This document shows positions 43,257 to 50,914 of a DNA stretch of 64,000 nt, in pieces. Each line of letters opens with the position of its first letter. The stretch's first letter is position 1. Below the pieces are notes generated by a model. The model saw only the letters and a list, made by a program, of their open reading frames with translations. It was not told where the DNA came from and ran no database searches. Source of the stretch: Clostridium fessum (GTDB lineage Bacteria; Bacillota; Clostridia; Lachnospirales; Lachnospiraceae); assembly GCF_003024715.1 (NCBI RefSeq), contig NZ_PYLO01000007.1, positions 1 to 64,000 of the forward strand, read 5' to 3'. The translations under genes and the position numbers were made by a program.

Positions 43257-43303
43257 AATGACTCATTTATGAGCACATAAAAGCTCATAAATGAGTCATT
43301 TTT
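43257..43303 (+). terminator. Terminator with perfect 18-base stem
   Basis: AATGACTCATTTATGAGC and GCTCATAAATGAGTCATT pair perfectly around ACATAAAA, then TTT. It insulates the sigma-54 promoter from upstream transcription. Confidence 0.88.
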
Positions 43304-43374
43304 GCGTTCTGAAAAGAAATGAGACAAGAACGGGTCATTCCTGGAAGGTTATCAAAAAAATAAATAAAAATTTT

Positions 43375-43416
43375 AATTCGACAAAAACCTTGTATTTACA
43401 AGGAAAACCTCGAATT
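43375..43416. promoter_or_regulatory. Candidate upstream activator site for the sigma-54 regulator
   Basis: Nested dyads on one centre: outer AATTCGA / TCGAATT, inner CCTTGTA-TT-TACAAGG. The centre (43396) lies about 100 bases upstream of the predicted start site, where enhancer-binding proteins usually sit. Confidence 0.65.
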
Positions 43417-43468
43417 TTTTGGAAAATAAAAAAGAAAAATATTAAATAAAATCGAAAAACGTAAAAGT

Positions 43469-43483
43469 TGGCACGGAACTTGC
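43469..43483 (+). promoter_or_regulatory. Sigma-54 (-24/-12) promoter
   Basis: TGGCAC-N5-TTGC is an exact match to the sigma-54 consensus including the invariant GG and GC. Transcription should start near 43495, 57 bases before the dehydrogenase gene. Confidence 0.88.
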
Positions 43484-43551
43484 TGTATATATGAGTATCA
43501 AGCAAAAGTATCAAGCAAAAAGAAAAATATATTACATGGAGGGAACACATT

Positions 43552-44721
43552 ATGAAAGTTGGCGTATTGAAAGACATCAAAGTAGGCGAGTACCGTGTCA
43601 TCGCAACCCCGGCAGAGGTAAGCATGCTGGTAGGTGACGGCAATGAGGTTTACGTTCAGAAGGGCGCGGGCGAAGGTTCTGGATTCCCGGATGAGGCATA
43701 TGTGAAAGAGGGCGCGAAGCTGGTTGATACAAAGGAAGAAATTTATGCAACCTGCGATTTCGTCGCAAAGGTAAAAGAGTTTGAACCGTGCGAGTACAAG
43801 CTGCTCCGTGAAAACCAGATCGTATTTACCTGCATCCATCCGGCAGCACATCCGGAGGAGGTACAGGCACTTCTCGACAGCAAGTGTATTGCATTTACCG
43901 CAGAAGATTCCCACCGTTACGGTTCACCGAACTGCGAGGCAGCTGGTAAGGCGGGCGCACTTTTTGGTCTGGAATCCCTGCTCTCCATCAACGGCGGCAA
44001 GGGCAAATTCGTCAACGGTCTCGGCGGTGCTCCGGGCGTTAAGGCGCTGGTCATTGGAGGCGGCGTGGTAGGACGCGCAGCAATCTCTGTTCTTCATGCG
44101 CTGGGCGCGTGGGTAACGGTTATGGATATTAATATCGGAACCCTGCGTGATATCGGAAAACAGTTCAATGAGGAAGTCAATACCCAGATTTCCAACCGTT
44201 ATAATCTGAAAAAGATTTTACCGGAGATCGATGTCGTGTATAATTGTGTTAGATGGCCGAAGGATGCCAAAGAATACATGATCGACCGCGAGATGGTCCG
44301 CTCGATGGAGAAAGGTTCCGTTATCGTAGATATCAGCAACGATTATGGTGCAATCGAGACGTTCCATGAGACCACCCATGAAAATCCGCGCTACATCGAA
44401 GAGGGCGTCGTACATTATTGCGTAAGCAACATTCCGGGTGCAATTTCCCAGTCTACCTCGATCGCATACGCAGCATCCGTACTGCCGCACTTCAGAAGCA
44501 TCATCAACAATGGCGTGGCGCAGGCATGTGCAAAGGATGGTTTCCTGCGCCGCAGCTTAACCACCTACAAGGGATACTTAACCCATGAGGAGACAAGTGC
44601 CATCCAGGGCAGACCGTGGGTTCGTCCGGAAGACATCTTAGAGATCGCAGATCAGAAACTGGATCTGGCTCCGTCGGCAACCAAGAGCCATTCGGATAAC
44701 TTTATCAAATTAGAAAAGTGA
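43552..44721 (+). CDS. Alanine dehydrogenase-like protein (AlaDH/PNT family)
   Basis: 389 residues. The N-terminal AlaDH/PNT domain has Lys in FVAKVKEF and His in TCIHPAAHPEE, corresponding to the substrate-binding pair of alanine dehydrogenase. The Rossmann domain shows ALVIGGGVVGRAAISVLHAL and VTVMDIN. Alanine dehydrogenase converts alanine to pyruvate and ammonia with NAD. The sequence is somewhat diverged from classical Ald (for example CEAAGKAGALFGLES for the usual SEVAGRMA region), so another amino acid is possible. It is co-transcribed with gltS under sigma-54 control. Confidence 0.82.
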   Translation: MKVGVLKDIKVGEYRVIATPAEVSMLVGDGNEVYVQKGAGEGSGFPDEAYVKEGAKLVDTKEEIYATCDFVAKVKEFEPCEYKLLRENQIVFTCIHPAAHPEEVQALLDSKCIAFTAEDSHRYGSPNCEAAGKAGALFGLESLLSINGGKGKFVNGLGGAPGVKALVIGGGVVGRAAISVLHALGAWVTVMDINIGTLRDIGKQFNEEVNTQISNRYNLKKILPEIDVVYNCVRWPKDAKEYMIDREMVRSMEKGSVIVDISNDYGAIETFHETTHENPRYIEEGVVHYCVSNIPGAISQSTSIAYAASVLPHFRSIINNGVAQACAKDGFLRRSLTTYKGYLTHEETSAIQGRPWVRPEDILEIADQKLDLAPSATKSHSDNFIKLEK

Positions 44722-44740
44722 TTTTCAGATAAAGGATACC

Positions 44741-44793
44741 GGCAGAACGCTTTTCGTGAAACGTATGGGGATACGGATGAAAAGCGCTCTGCC
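44741..44793 (+). other. Intercistronic hairpin between dehydrogenase gene and gltS
   Basis: GGCAGAACGCTTTTC and GAAAAGCGCTCTGCC pair at 14 of 15 positions. There is no T tract, so it is more likely an mRNA processing or stabilising element than a terminator. Confidence 0.55.
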
Positions 44794-44873
44794 ATTTGAG
44801 GGGAGAATAGAAGCGCTTCCGGATGGGAAATAGCTGGAGGCGCATTTGATACAGAAGAATAGGAGGGGTATCT

Positions 44874-46241
44874 GTGAGTGTTACAGACATTTTAGTGGAC
44901 TTTGCGATCGCATCGTTTTTTATCGCGGTTGGTCAGCTTTTACGTGCAAAAGTGCCGTTGGTACAGAAATTTTTCATTCCGCCAAGCATGATTGCCGGAT
45001 TTATCGCGCTGGCACTCGGGGCGCAGGGACTGGGAATCCTGCCGTTTTCTGAAAATATTGGTTCTTATGCAAGTGTTCTGATTATCCTGATTTTCGCAGG
45101 TGTCGGAATTAATGGATTTTCTTTCAATAAGAAAGATTTTAAAGCGGAAATTGACCGGATTGGTTCTTATTTTTCCTATAAAGTGCTGGCACAGGCGATT
45201 CAGTTCTCACTGGCACCGTTGTTTAGTATTTTAGTAATTTCGAAATTATTCCCGAACATTAACTATGGCTTCGGTCTGCTGCTGGCAGCTGGTTTCTCCG
45301 GCGGACACGGAACGGCAGCGGCTGTTGGTACCGCGTTTGAGAGACTGGGTGATCTGGATGCAATGGATATCGCGATGACCTGTGCAACTGTTGGTATTTT
45401 ATCGGGTATCTTTGGCGGTCTGTTCTTCATCAAGCTGGGAACGAAAAAGGGCTGGACCAAATATATGAAAGGCTTCAATCAGATCTCCGATGATCTGCGC
45501 TGTGGTCTGGTGCCCAAAAATGAGCGCAAGTCGATGGGCGAGGAAACTATTTCATCCAACGTCCTGGATCCGCTGGCATGGCATCTGGCAGTGATGCTGA
45601 TCGCATCCGGTATCGGTGTGGGACTCAGCAAGGGAATCTATGCAGCGATCGGTCTGGATCTGCCGAATTACCTGATGGCATTTTTGACCGCGATCGTGAT
45701 GTTCCTCGTTTTCCGAAAAGTCGGCGTCGGTGATTATATTGATGAAAATGTAGTGGGACGTATCTCCGGTACTGCGACGGATTATCTGGTGTTTTTCGGA
45801 ATCGCTTCCATCAAACTGGCAGTTATCGTTAAATATGCAGCTCCGCTGGCACTTCTTCTGCTCTGCGGTATTGTAATCGTAGTGGCAACTCTGATGTTCT
45901 TTGGTCCGGCGATGAACCGCGGCAGCTGGTTTGAGCGCGCGATCTTCGTATTTGGCTATTCAACGGGCGTTTTTGCGATCGGCTTCATCCTTCTTCGAAT
46001 CGTTGATCCGGAAAACCGCTCCAAGACGCTGAACGATACTGCATTTGCAGCGCCGTTTACAACTCCGGCAGAGATGTTTGCGTGGTCGATGGGACCGATG
46101 ATGCTCTTAAATGGCAGCCATTGGAAGTTTATCGGCATCTATTTGGTAATCATGGCAGCATGCATCATCGCAAATATCGTATTTAAATGGTGGTGGCTGA
46201 AACTTCCGCTGGATCGCCCAGGTGTGGAGGAGATCGGATAA
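44874..46241 (+). CDS. gltS: Sodium/glutamate symporter family protein
   Basis: 455 residues with about 11-12 membrane helices. GltS-family features include VGQLLRAKVPLVQKFFIPPSMIAG, the conserved GFSGGHGTAAAVG repeat motif and FSEN-type first loop. It imports glutamate or a related amino acid with sodium. Start is GTG 44874 after AGGAGGGG. Its pairing with an amino acid dehydrogenase suggests uptake and oxidation of an amino acid. Confidence 0.88.
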   Translation: MSVTDILVDFAIASFFIAVGQLLRAKVPLVQKFFIPPSMIAGFIALALGAQGLGILPFSENIGSYASVLIILIFAGVGINGFSFNKKDFKAEIDRIGSYFSYKVLAQAIQFSLAPLFSILVISKLFPNINYGFGLLLAAGFSGGHGTAAAVGTAFERLGDLDAMDIAMTCATVGILSGIFGGLFFIKLGTKKGWTKYMKGFNQISDDLRCGLVPKNERKSMGEETISSNVLDPLAWHLAVMLIASGIGVGLSKGIYAAIGLDLPNYLMAFLTAIVMFLVFRKVGVGDYIDENVVGRISGTATDYLVFFGIASIKLAVIVKYAAPLALLLLCGIVIVVATLMFFGPAMNRGSWFERAIFVFGYSTGVFAIGFILLRIVDPENRSKTLNDTAFAAPFTTPAEMFAWSMGPMMLLNGSHWKFIGIYLVIMAACIIANIVFKWWWLKLPLDRPGVEEIG

Positions 46242-46390
46242 ACTTGTCTTTGCCTGTTTCCTCTGATACACTTGGAACAGGTGTAAACATAACACCGTTG
46301 TCCGGCCGGATGAACGCAGATTCAAGTCGAACGTCCGTGAGACTTGGCGCGTGATTCCGGTCAGCGGTGTTTCAGACAGGGGAGAAATGC

Positions 46391-47845
46391 ATGGAGTTTT
46401 TAAGACAGTTATTTCATGGAAAAGGATATATTGACGGAATCACGATCATCAACCTGGATGGCGAGATTCTGTTTTCAGCAAAGTTAAATAGTAAATTTTC
46501 AAACCGGAAAGAGAGAGAAGCTTACCAGGCGCTGGTGGGACAAAATTTTTTCGATGTATTTGAAAACCTGAACGCTAAGAACAGCAGCATGATCCGGGCG
46601 ATGGAGGTCGGGCTGCCGGTTTACGTGGAAAATCAACTGCTTCAGACCAAGGGGCAGGAGGGCATCCATATCAGCTCTCTTTCGATTCCGATCAAGAGCG
46701 GGCGCGCCGTGGTGGGCGCGATCGATCTGTCGATGGAGGAGATGACAGACGGCGAGGAAGAGCCGGAGAGTGTGGAACTGACTTCGGAACAGATCCCGGT
46801 CGGCGGCGCTGGAAAGCTGAAAAAACACAGCGGCGCATCTTTTACGATGGAAGATATCATCGCAGTGGATGAAAAAATGAAAAATGCCAGAGACTATATA
46901 CCGGTGGTGGCGGCGTGCGATCTGCCGGTTATGATCTATGGGGAAACGGGAACCGGAAAAGAGGTGTTTGCACAGTCGATCCACAATGCCAGTGAACGGA
47001 GGGATAAACCGTTTATCGCGCAGAACTGTGCGGCGCTGCCGGATACCTTGCTCGAAAGTATCTTATTTGGAACGTCCAAGGGCGCGTTTACCGGGGCAAT
47101 GGAAAATAAGGGACTCTTTGAGCTGGCGGACGGCGGAACACTGTTTCTCGACGAGATCAATTCGATGCCTCTGTTTTTGCAGTCAAAGCTTCTGCGGGTT
47201 CTGCAGGACGGCAGTTTCCGCAGCCTGGGCGGCAGTGAGACGAAACGCACGAATGTGAAGATCATTGCGGCGACCAATGTGGAACCGCTTGAGGCGATCG
47301 AGAAAGGACAGCTTCGGCGCGATATTTATTATCGTCTGAGCATGATGTCGATCCGGATTCCGCCGCTGCGGGAACGGAAGGCGGATATTGGACATTTTGT
47401 CAAGTTTTATGTAAACAAACACAATGGCACGTTCCACAAGCAGGTTCAGTATGTGTCAAAGGATCTGCTAAAAAAACTGGAAGAATATGACTGGCCGGGC
47501 AATGTCCGGGAGCTGGAACACGTGATCGTTTACGGCATGAGCATGGTGGACGAGACGAGCGCCCTGCTCCAGTATAAAGACATCAAGGGAAAGCTTCTGC
47601 TGGAGAAGCAGGCGGACAGGAAAAAGGCGCCGGAAAGCCTGGAAGAAGTTCCAAAACTCTGCTCGTCGCTTCGTGAGGCGGTGGCTGCCTATGAGGAAAA
47701 ACTGATTTGGCAGGCGTTGGAGGCGGCGCACGGAAATATATCTGAGGCAGCGCGGATTCTGGATGTGCCGAGGCAGACGCTGCAGAGAAAGGCGAGCCAG
47801 CTGCGGGGCGAAAAGGCGAAGGAAAAACAGGAAAAAGAAATCTGA
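46391..47845 (+). CDS. Sigma-54-dependent transcriptional activator
   Basis: 484 residues. A PAS-like sensor (about 1-125, YIDGITIINLDGEILFS), then AAA+ domain with Walker A YGETGTGKE, the sigma-54 contact loop GAFTGA, Walker B GGTLFLDEI, and a C-terminal Fis-type helix-turn-helix (NISEAARILDVPRQTLQRKA). It opens sigma-54 promoter complexes using ATP. No receiver domain, so it senses a ligand or partner directly. Being next to the dehydrogenase-gltS operon, it is its likely activator. GGGGAG is seven bases from ATG 46391. Confidence 0.93.
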   Translation: MEFLRQLFHGKGYIDGITIINLDGEILFSAKLNSKFSNRKEREAYQALVGQNFFDVFENLNAKNSSMIRAMEVGLPVYVENQLLQTKGQEGIHISSLSIPIKSGRAVVGAIDLSMEEMTDGEEEPESVELTSEQIPVGGAGKLKKHSGASFTMEDIIAVDEKMKNARDYIPVVAACDLPVMIYGETGTGKEVFAQSIHNASERRDKPFIAQNCAALPDTLLESILFGTSKGAFTGAMENKGLFELADGGTLFLDEINSMPLFLQSKLLRVLQDGSFRSLGGSETKRTNVKIIAATNVEPLEAIEKGQLRRDIYYRLSMMSIRIPPLRERKADIGHFVKFYVNKHNGTFHKQVQYVSKDLLKKLEEYDWPGNVRELEHVIVYGMSMVDETSALLQYKDIKGKLLLEKQADRKKAPESLEEVPKLCSSLREAVAAYEEKLIWQALEAAHGNISEAARILDVPRQTLQRKASQLRGEKAKEKQEKEI

Positions 47846-47955
47846 GCGATGGAGGATAGATACGGAAAATTGAGGACGATGCGGGAAGCAGAACCAGCAG
47901 AATCAGCCCGGAAAGGATGGAACGCTCAGACAGAATAACAGGAGGAAATGCAGAA

Positions 47956-48828
47956 ATGGAGAAATACATTGGAAAATATTCTGTAAAAGATTTTTTATAT
48001 CTGATTCTGGGCGCATTTATCTACAGTATCGGCACGCACAGCTTTATTGAGACGGCGAATATTGCGCCGGGCGGTGCGGTCGGCGTGGCACTGATGTTAA
48101 ACCATGTGACGAACCTGCCGGTCGGACGGCTGACACTGATGGTCAATGTGCCGCTTTTAATATTGGCGTGGTTTCATTTGAGCCGTGCCTTTGCGCTGCG
48201 GACGGCGTTTGCGTGCGGAATCTGTTCGGTGGTGCTTGACTACGTGATCGCCCCGGTCTTTCCGGTTTATATGGGCGACCAGCTTATGGGAAGTCTCTAC
48301 GGCGGCATTCTGGTCGGCGTCGGCATGGCGTTCATCTTTCTGTCCGGTTCGACGACGGGCGGCAGCGATGTGGTCGGCTACCTGCTCCAGAAGAAATATC
48401 CGCATGTCTCGATCGGGCGCGCCCTGATGATGATCGATGGAATCATCCTCTCCACCTCGATCTTCGTCTTTGGAAATGTCGATGCGGCACTGTTCGGACT
48501 GATTTCCCTGTACGCGCAGACGAAGGTCATCGACATGATTATCTACGGAAATGATGCCGGAAGCGAGGCGTCGATCGTGACGAAATACCCGCAGAAAATC
48601 GCAGAACGTGTCATTAAGGAAATTGACCGTACGGTAACGCTGCTTCCGGGCAAGGGCGGCTACAGTGGCGAGGACACTACGGTGGTTTTATGTACCGTCC
48701 GCAAAACGGAGTTCAATCGTTTAAAACGCATTATTGCGGAGACGGATGAGAATGCGTTTGTGATTGTGAAGGAAACCTCGGGCATTTTTGGACTTGGGTT
48801 TAAGGATGTAGCGGAGGCACAGCAGTAG
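47956..48828 (+). CDS. YitT family membrane protein
   Basis: 290 residues. Five to six N-terminal helices (YLILGAFIYSIGTHSFIETA, NIAPGGAVGVALMLNH) and a C-terminal cytosolic DUF2179 domain (GYSGEDTTVVLCTVRKTEFN). The family is widespread in Firmicutes; its transport role is unproven. GGAGG at 47941 supports ATG 47956; an upstream in-frame ATG lacks a site. Confidence 0.9.
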   Translation: MEKYIGKYSVKDFLYLILGAFIYSIGTHSFIETANIAPGGAVGVALMLNHVTNLPVGRLTLMVNVPLLILAWFHLSRAFALRTAFACGICSVVLDYVIAPVFPVYMGDQLMGSLYGGILVGVGMAFIFLSGSTTGGSDVVGYLLQKKYPHVSIGRALMMIDGIILSTSIFVFGNVDAALFGLISLYAQTKVIDMIIYGNDAGSEASIVTKYPQKIAERVIKEIDRTVTLLPGKGGYSGEDTTVVLCTVRKTEFNRLKRIIAETDENAFVIVKETSGIFGLGFKDVAEAQQ

Positions 48829-48837
48829 GAGCCGGGA

Positions 48838-49653
48838 TTGGAATTAGAAAATAGCGGGATATGCCGCGAACAAGGCGAATATAGATATCATAAGAATGCA
48901 TCAGGAGCGGTGCACTTGAACGAATGGTTTGAAACACACCCGTTTCTAAAACAAATGCGAAGGCGGCTGTCAGTGGAATTGGCAGTCTGCCTTCTTTTAT
49001 TTTGCAGCGTCTTTCTGGCGGCACGGTATGCGGGGCTGGCGTCAGCGGGGGCGGACGCTGTGCTTGGGAAGAAAAAGCCGGTTGTTTTCTTGGACGCCGG
49101 ACATGGGGATTTTGATCCGGGAAAGGTGAGTGTGGACGGAAGCCTGGAAAAGGACATCAATCTGGCGATCGCGAAGCGCCTGAAATGGTATCTGGAGCAG
49201 TCGGATGTGGAGGTCGTGATGAGCCGGGAGGATGACCGGGGACTTTACGATACGTCAGCCGGAAGCCGGAAAATGTCCGACATGAAAAACCGCTGCGCCC
49301 GCGTCGAGGAATCCGGCGCGGATTTGGTCGTCAGCATCCACCAGAACAGCTACCACCAGGAGGACGTATCCGGTGCGCAGGTATTTTATTACCGGAAGTC
49401 AGAGAAGGGGAAACGGCTGGCGGAAATACTGCAGAAGCGCTTCGACTATGCGCTGGGAGACCAGAACCGCAGAAAAGCCAAACCGAATGACAGCTATTAT
49501 CTCCTGCTCCACGTCAAATGTCCGATTGTCATCGTCGAGTGCGGATTTTTGTCTAACTGGAAAGAGGCGGCACTGCTGAAAACAGAAGAATATCAGGACC
49601 GCGTGGCGTATACGCTGCATATGGGGATTATGGAGTATCTGAATGGGCGCTGA
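48838..49653 (+). CDS. N-acetylmuramoyl-L-alanine amidase (Amidase_3)
   Basis: 271 residues. One membrane helix (about 46-66), then the zinc amidase domain: VVFLDAGHGDFDPG, Glu in SLEKDINLAIAKRL, VVSIHQNSYHQ, and catalytic Glu in IVIVECGFLSN. It cuts the amide bond between muramic acid and the stem peptide in cell-wall turnover. The start is uncertain: TTG 48838 has AGGAG six bases upstream, and TTG 48916 has AGGAG eight bases upstream. Both keep the membrane anchor. Confidence 0.92.
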   Translation: MELENSGICREQGEYRYHKNASGAVHLNEWFETHPFLKQMRRRLSVELAVCLLLFCSVFLAARYAGLASAGADAVLGKKKPVVFLDAGHGDFDPGKVSVDGSLEKDINLAIAKRLKWYLEQSDVEVVMSREDDRGLYDTSAGSRKMSDMKNRCARVEESGADLVVSIHQNSYHQEDVSGAQVFYYRKSEKGKRLAEILQKRFDYALGDQNRRKAKPNDSYYLLLHVKCPIVIVECGFLSNWKEAALLKTEEYQDRVAYTLHMGIMEYLNGR

Positions 49654-49657
49654 AACC

Positions 49658-49686
49658 TTGAACTGGCGAGGAATCTTGTGTATACT
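49658..49686 (+). promoter_or_regulatory. Promoter of the sua5 gene (locus 3 of start-site hairpin)
   Basis: TTGAAC (49658-49663) and TATACT (49681-49686), 17 bases apart. The hairpin repeat starts four bases after the -10, as at the two other loci. Confidence 0.7.
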
Positions 49687-49690
49687 AGGA

Positions 49691-49721
49691 GTACTTAGCG
49701 AGGTATTTTCGAGCTTAGTAC
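49691..49721 (+). repeat. Start-site hairpin repeat, copy 3
   Basis: Starts GTACTTAGCGAGG and ends CGAGCTTAGTAC. Relative to copy 1, the second base pair has changed from C-G to T-A on both arms, a compensatory change. Confidence 0.8.
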
Positions 49722-49744
49722 GAGTCATGCCGCGCATACTAGGA

Positions 49745-49775
49745 GTACTTAGCGAGGTATTTTCGAGCTTAGTAC
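49745..49775 (+). repeat. Start-site hairpin repeat, copy 4
   Basis: Identical to copy 3 and 54 bases downstream of it. It is again preceded by CATACTAGGA, so the duplicated unit includes the -10-like hexamer and the four-base spacer. Confidence 0.8.
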
Positions 49776-49821
49776 GGAAGATAGATTTATTCATTGTAAG
49801 ATAGTAGAAAGAAGAATCAAT

Positions 49822-50910
49822 ATGCAAAACGAAACCAAAAAAGAACTTCACACCCAGATGTGGAAGATAGAAAATCCAAAGGACTTTACGGCGCATGACC
49901 GGGAGGTGCTTGAGAAGGCGGCAGCGATCATCCGCGCGGGCGGTCTGGTGGCATTTCCGACGGAAACGGTGTACGGATTGGGGGCGAATGCGCTGGATGA
50001 GGCGGCAGCGAAGAAGATTTATGCGGCGAAGGGACGCCCATCTGACAACCCGCTGATCGCGCATGTGTCCTGTCTGGAGGAGATCGCGCCGCTGGTATCG
50101 AATATGCCGGAAAATGGCAAAAAGCTTGCAAAGGCATACTGGCCGGGACCGATGACGATGGTATTTCCTAAGAGCGCGATCGTGCCGTATGGAACGACCG
50201 GCGGGCTTGACACGGTGGCAATCCGGATGCCGTCTGATCCGATCGCGGCAGAGTTAATCCGTCTGTCCGGCGTGCCGATCGCGGCTCCGAGTGCGAATAC
50301 ATCGGGACGCCCAAGCCCGACGCGTGCGGATCACGTGCTTCAGGATATGGACGGAAAGATCGATGCGATCATCGACGGCGGTCCGGTTGGAATTGGTCTG
50401 GAATCGACGATCGTGGATGTTACGGAGGAAATGCCGATGGTTTTAAGACCGGGTGCGATTACCGTGGAGATGCTGCGTGAAACGGTCGGGGAAGTCGGCA
50501 TTGATCCGGCGATTTTAGGACCAGTCAGCGCGGACGTGCGCCCGAAAGCACCGGGAATGAAATACCGCCATTATGCACCGAAAGCCGATCTGACACTGGT
50601 CGAGGGCGAGACGGAGGCAGTTGTGGAGACGATCAACCGCCTGGCAGGCGAAAAGCTGGCAGAAGGGCGCAAGGTTGGAATTATCTGCACGGACGAGACG
50701 AAAGACCGTTACCCGGCGGGGATGCTGGAAAGCATCGGTGCGCGGGCGCGTCAGGAGACTGTTGCACACAACCTGTATGCGGTTCTGCGGGATTTCGACG
50801 ATCGTGGCGCGGAATATATCTTTTCGGAAGGATTTTCGGAAGACAATTTAGGACGGGCGATTATGAACCGGCTCAATAAGGCGGCTGGCTATCATATTTT
50901 GAAGGTGTGA
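49822..50910 (+). CDS. L-threonylcarbamoyladenylate synthase (Sua5, long form)
   Basis: 362 residues. YrdC domain (LVAFPTETVYGLGANALDE, KGRPSDNPLIAHV, VAIRMPSDP, IAAPSANTSGRPSPT) plus the C-terminal Sua5 domain (KAPGMKYRHYAPKADLTLVE). It makes threonylcarbamoyl-AMP for the t6A modification at position 37 of ANN-decoding tRNAs. The two-domain form is normal in Firmicutes. The start ATG lies 46 bases after the last hairpin repeat. Confidence 0.95.
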   Translation: MQNETKKELHTQMWKIENPKDFTAHDREVLEKAAAIIRAGGLVAFPTETVYGLGANALDEAAAKKIYAAKGRPSDNPLIAHVSCLEEIAPLVSNMPENGKKLAKAYWPGPMTMVFPKSAIVPYGTTGGLDTVAIRMPSDPIAAELIRLSGVPIAAPSANTSGRPSPTRADHVLQDMDGKIDAIIDGGPVGIGLESTIVDVTEEMPMVLRPGAITVEMLRETVGEVGIDPAILGPVSADVRPKAPGMKYRHYAPKADLTLVEGETEAVVETINRLAGEKLAEGRKVGIICTDETKDRYPAGMLESIGARARQETVAHNLYAVLRDFDDRGAEYIFSEGFSEDNLGRAIMNRLNKAAGYHILKV

Positions 50911-50914
50911 GACG

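Larger units (their letters stand above)
43141..43551 (+). other. Intergenic control region of the sigma-54 operon
   Basis: In order: a strong terminator (43257-43303), a nested upstream dyad (43375-43416), a -24/-12 promoter (43469-43483), and a leader with two copies of ATCAAGCAAAA before a TGGAGG site. The region is fully accounted for by control elements. Confidence 0.7.

Noticed and set aside
49681..49775. Possible short CRISPR-like array (two identical 31-base units)
   Set aside because: There are only two units, the spacer repeats promoter sequence, and there are no cas genes; it is a promoter-hairpin duplication.
49399..50064. A long minus-strand frame containing a repeated TKLENTSLSTPS segment
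   Set aside because: The peptide repeat simply reflects the duplicated promoter hairpin, and the rest is the antisense of the amidase and Sua5 genes.
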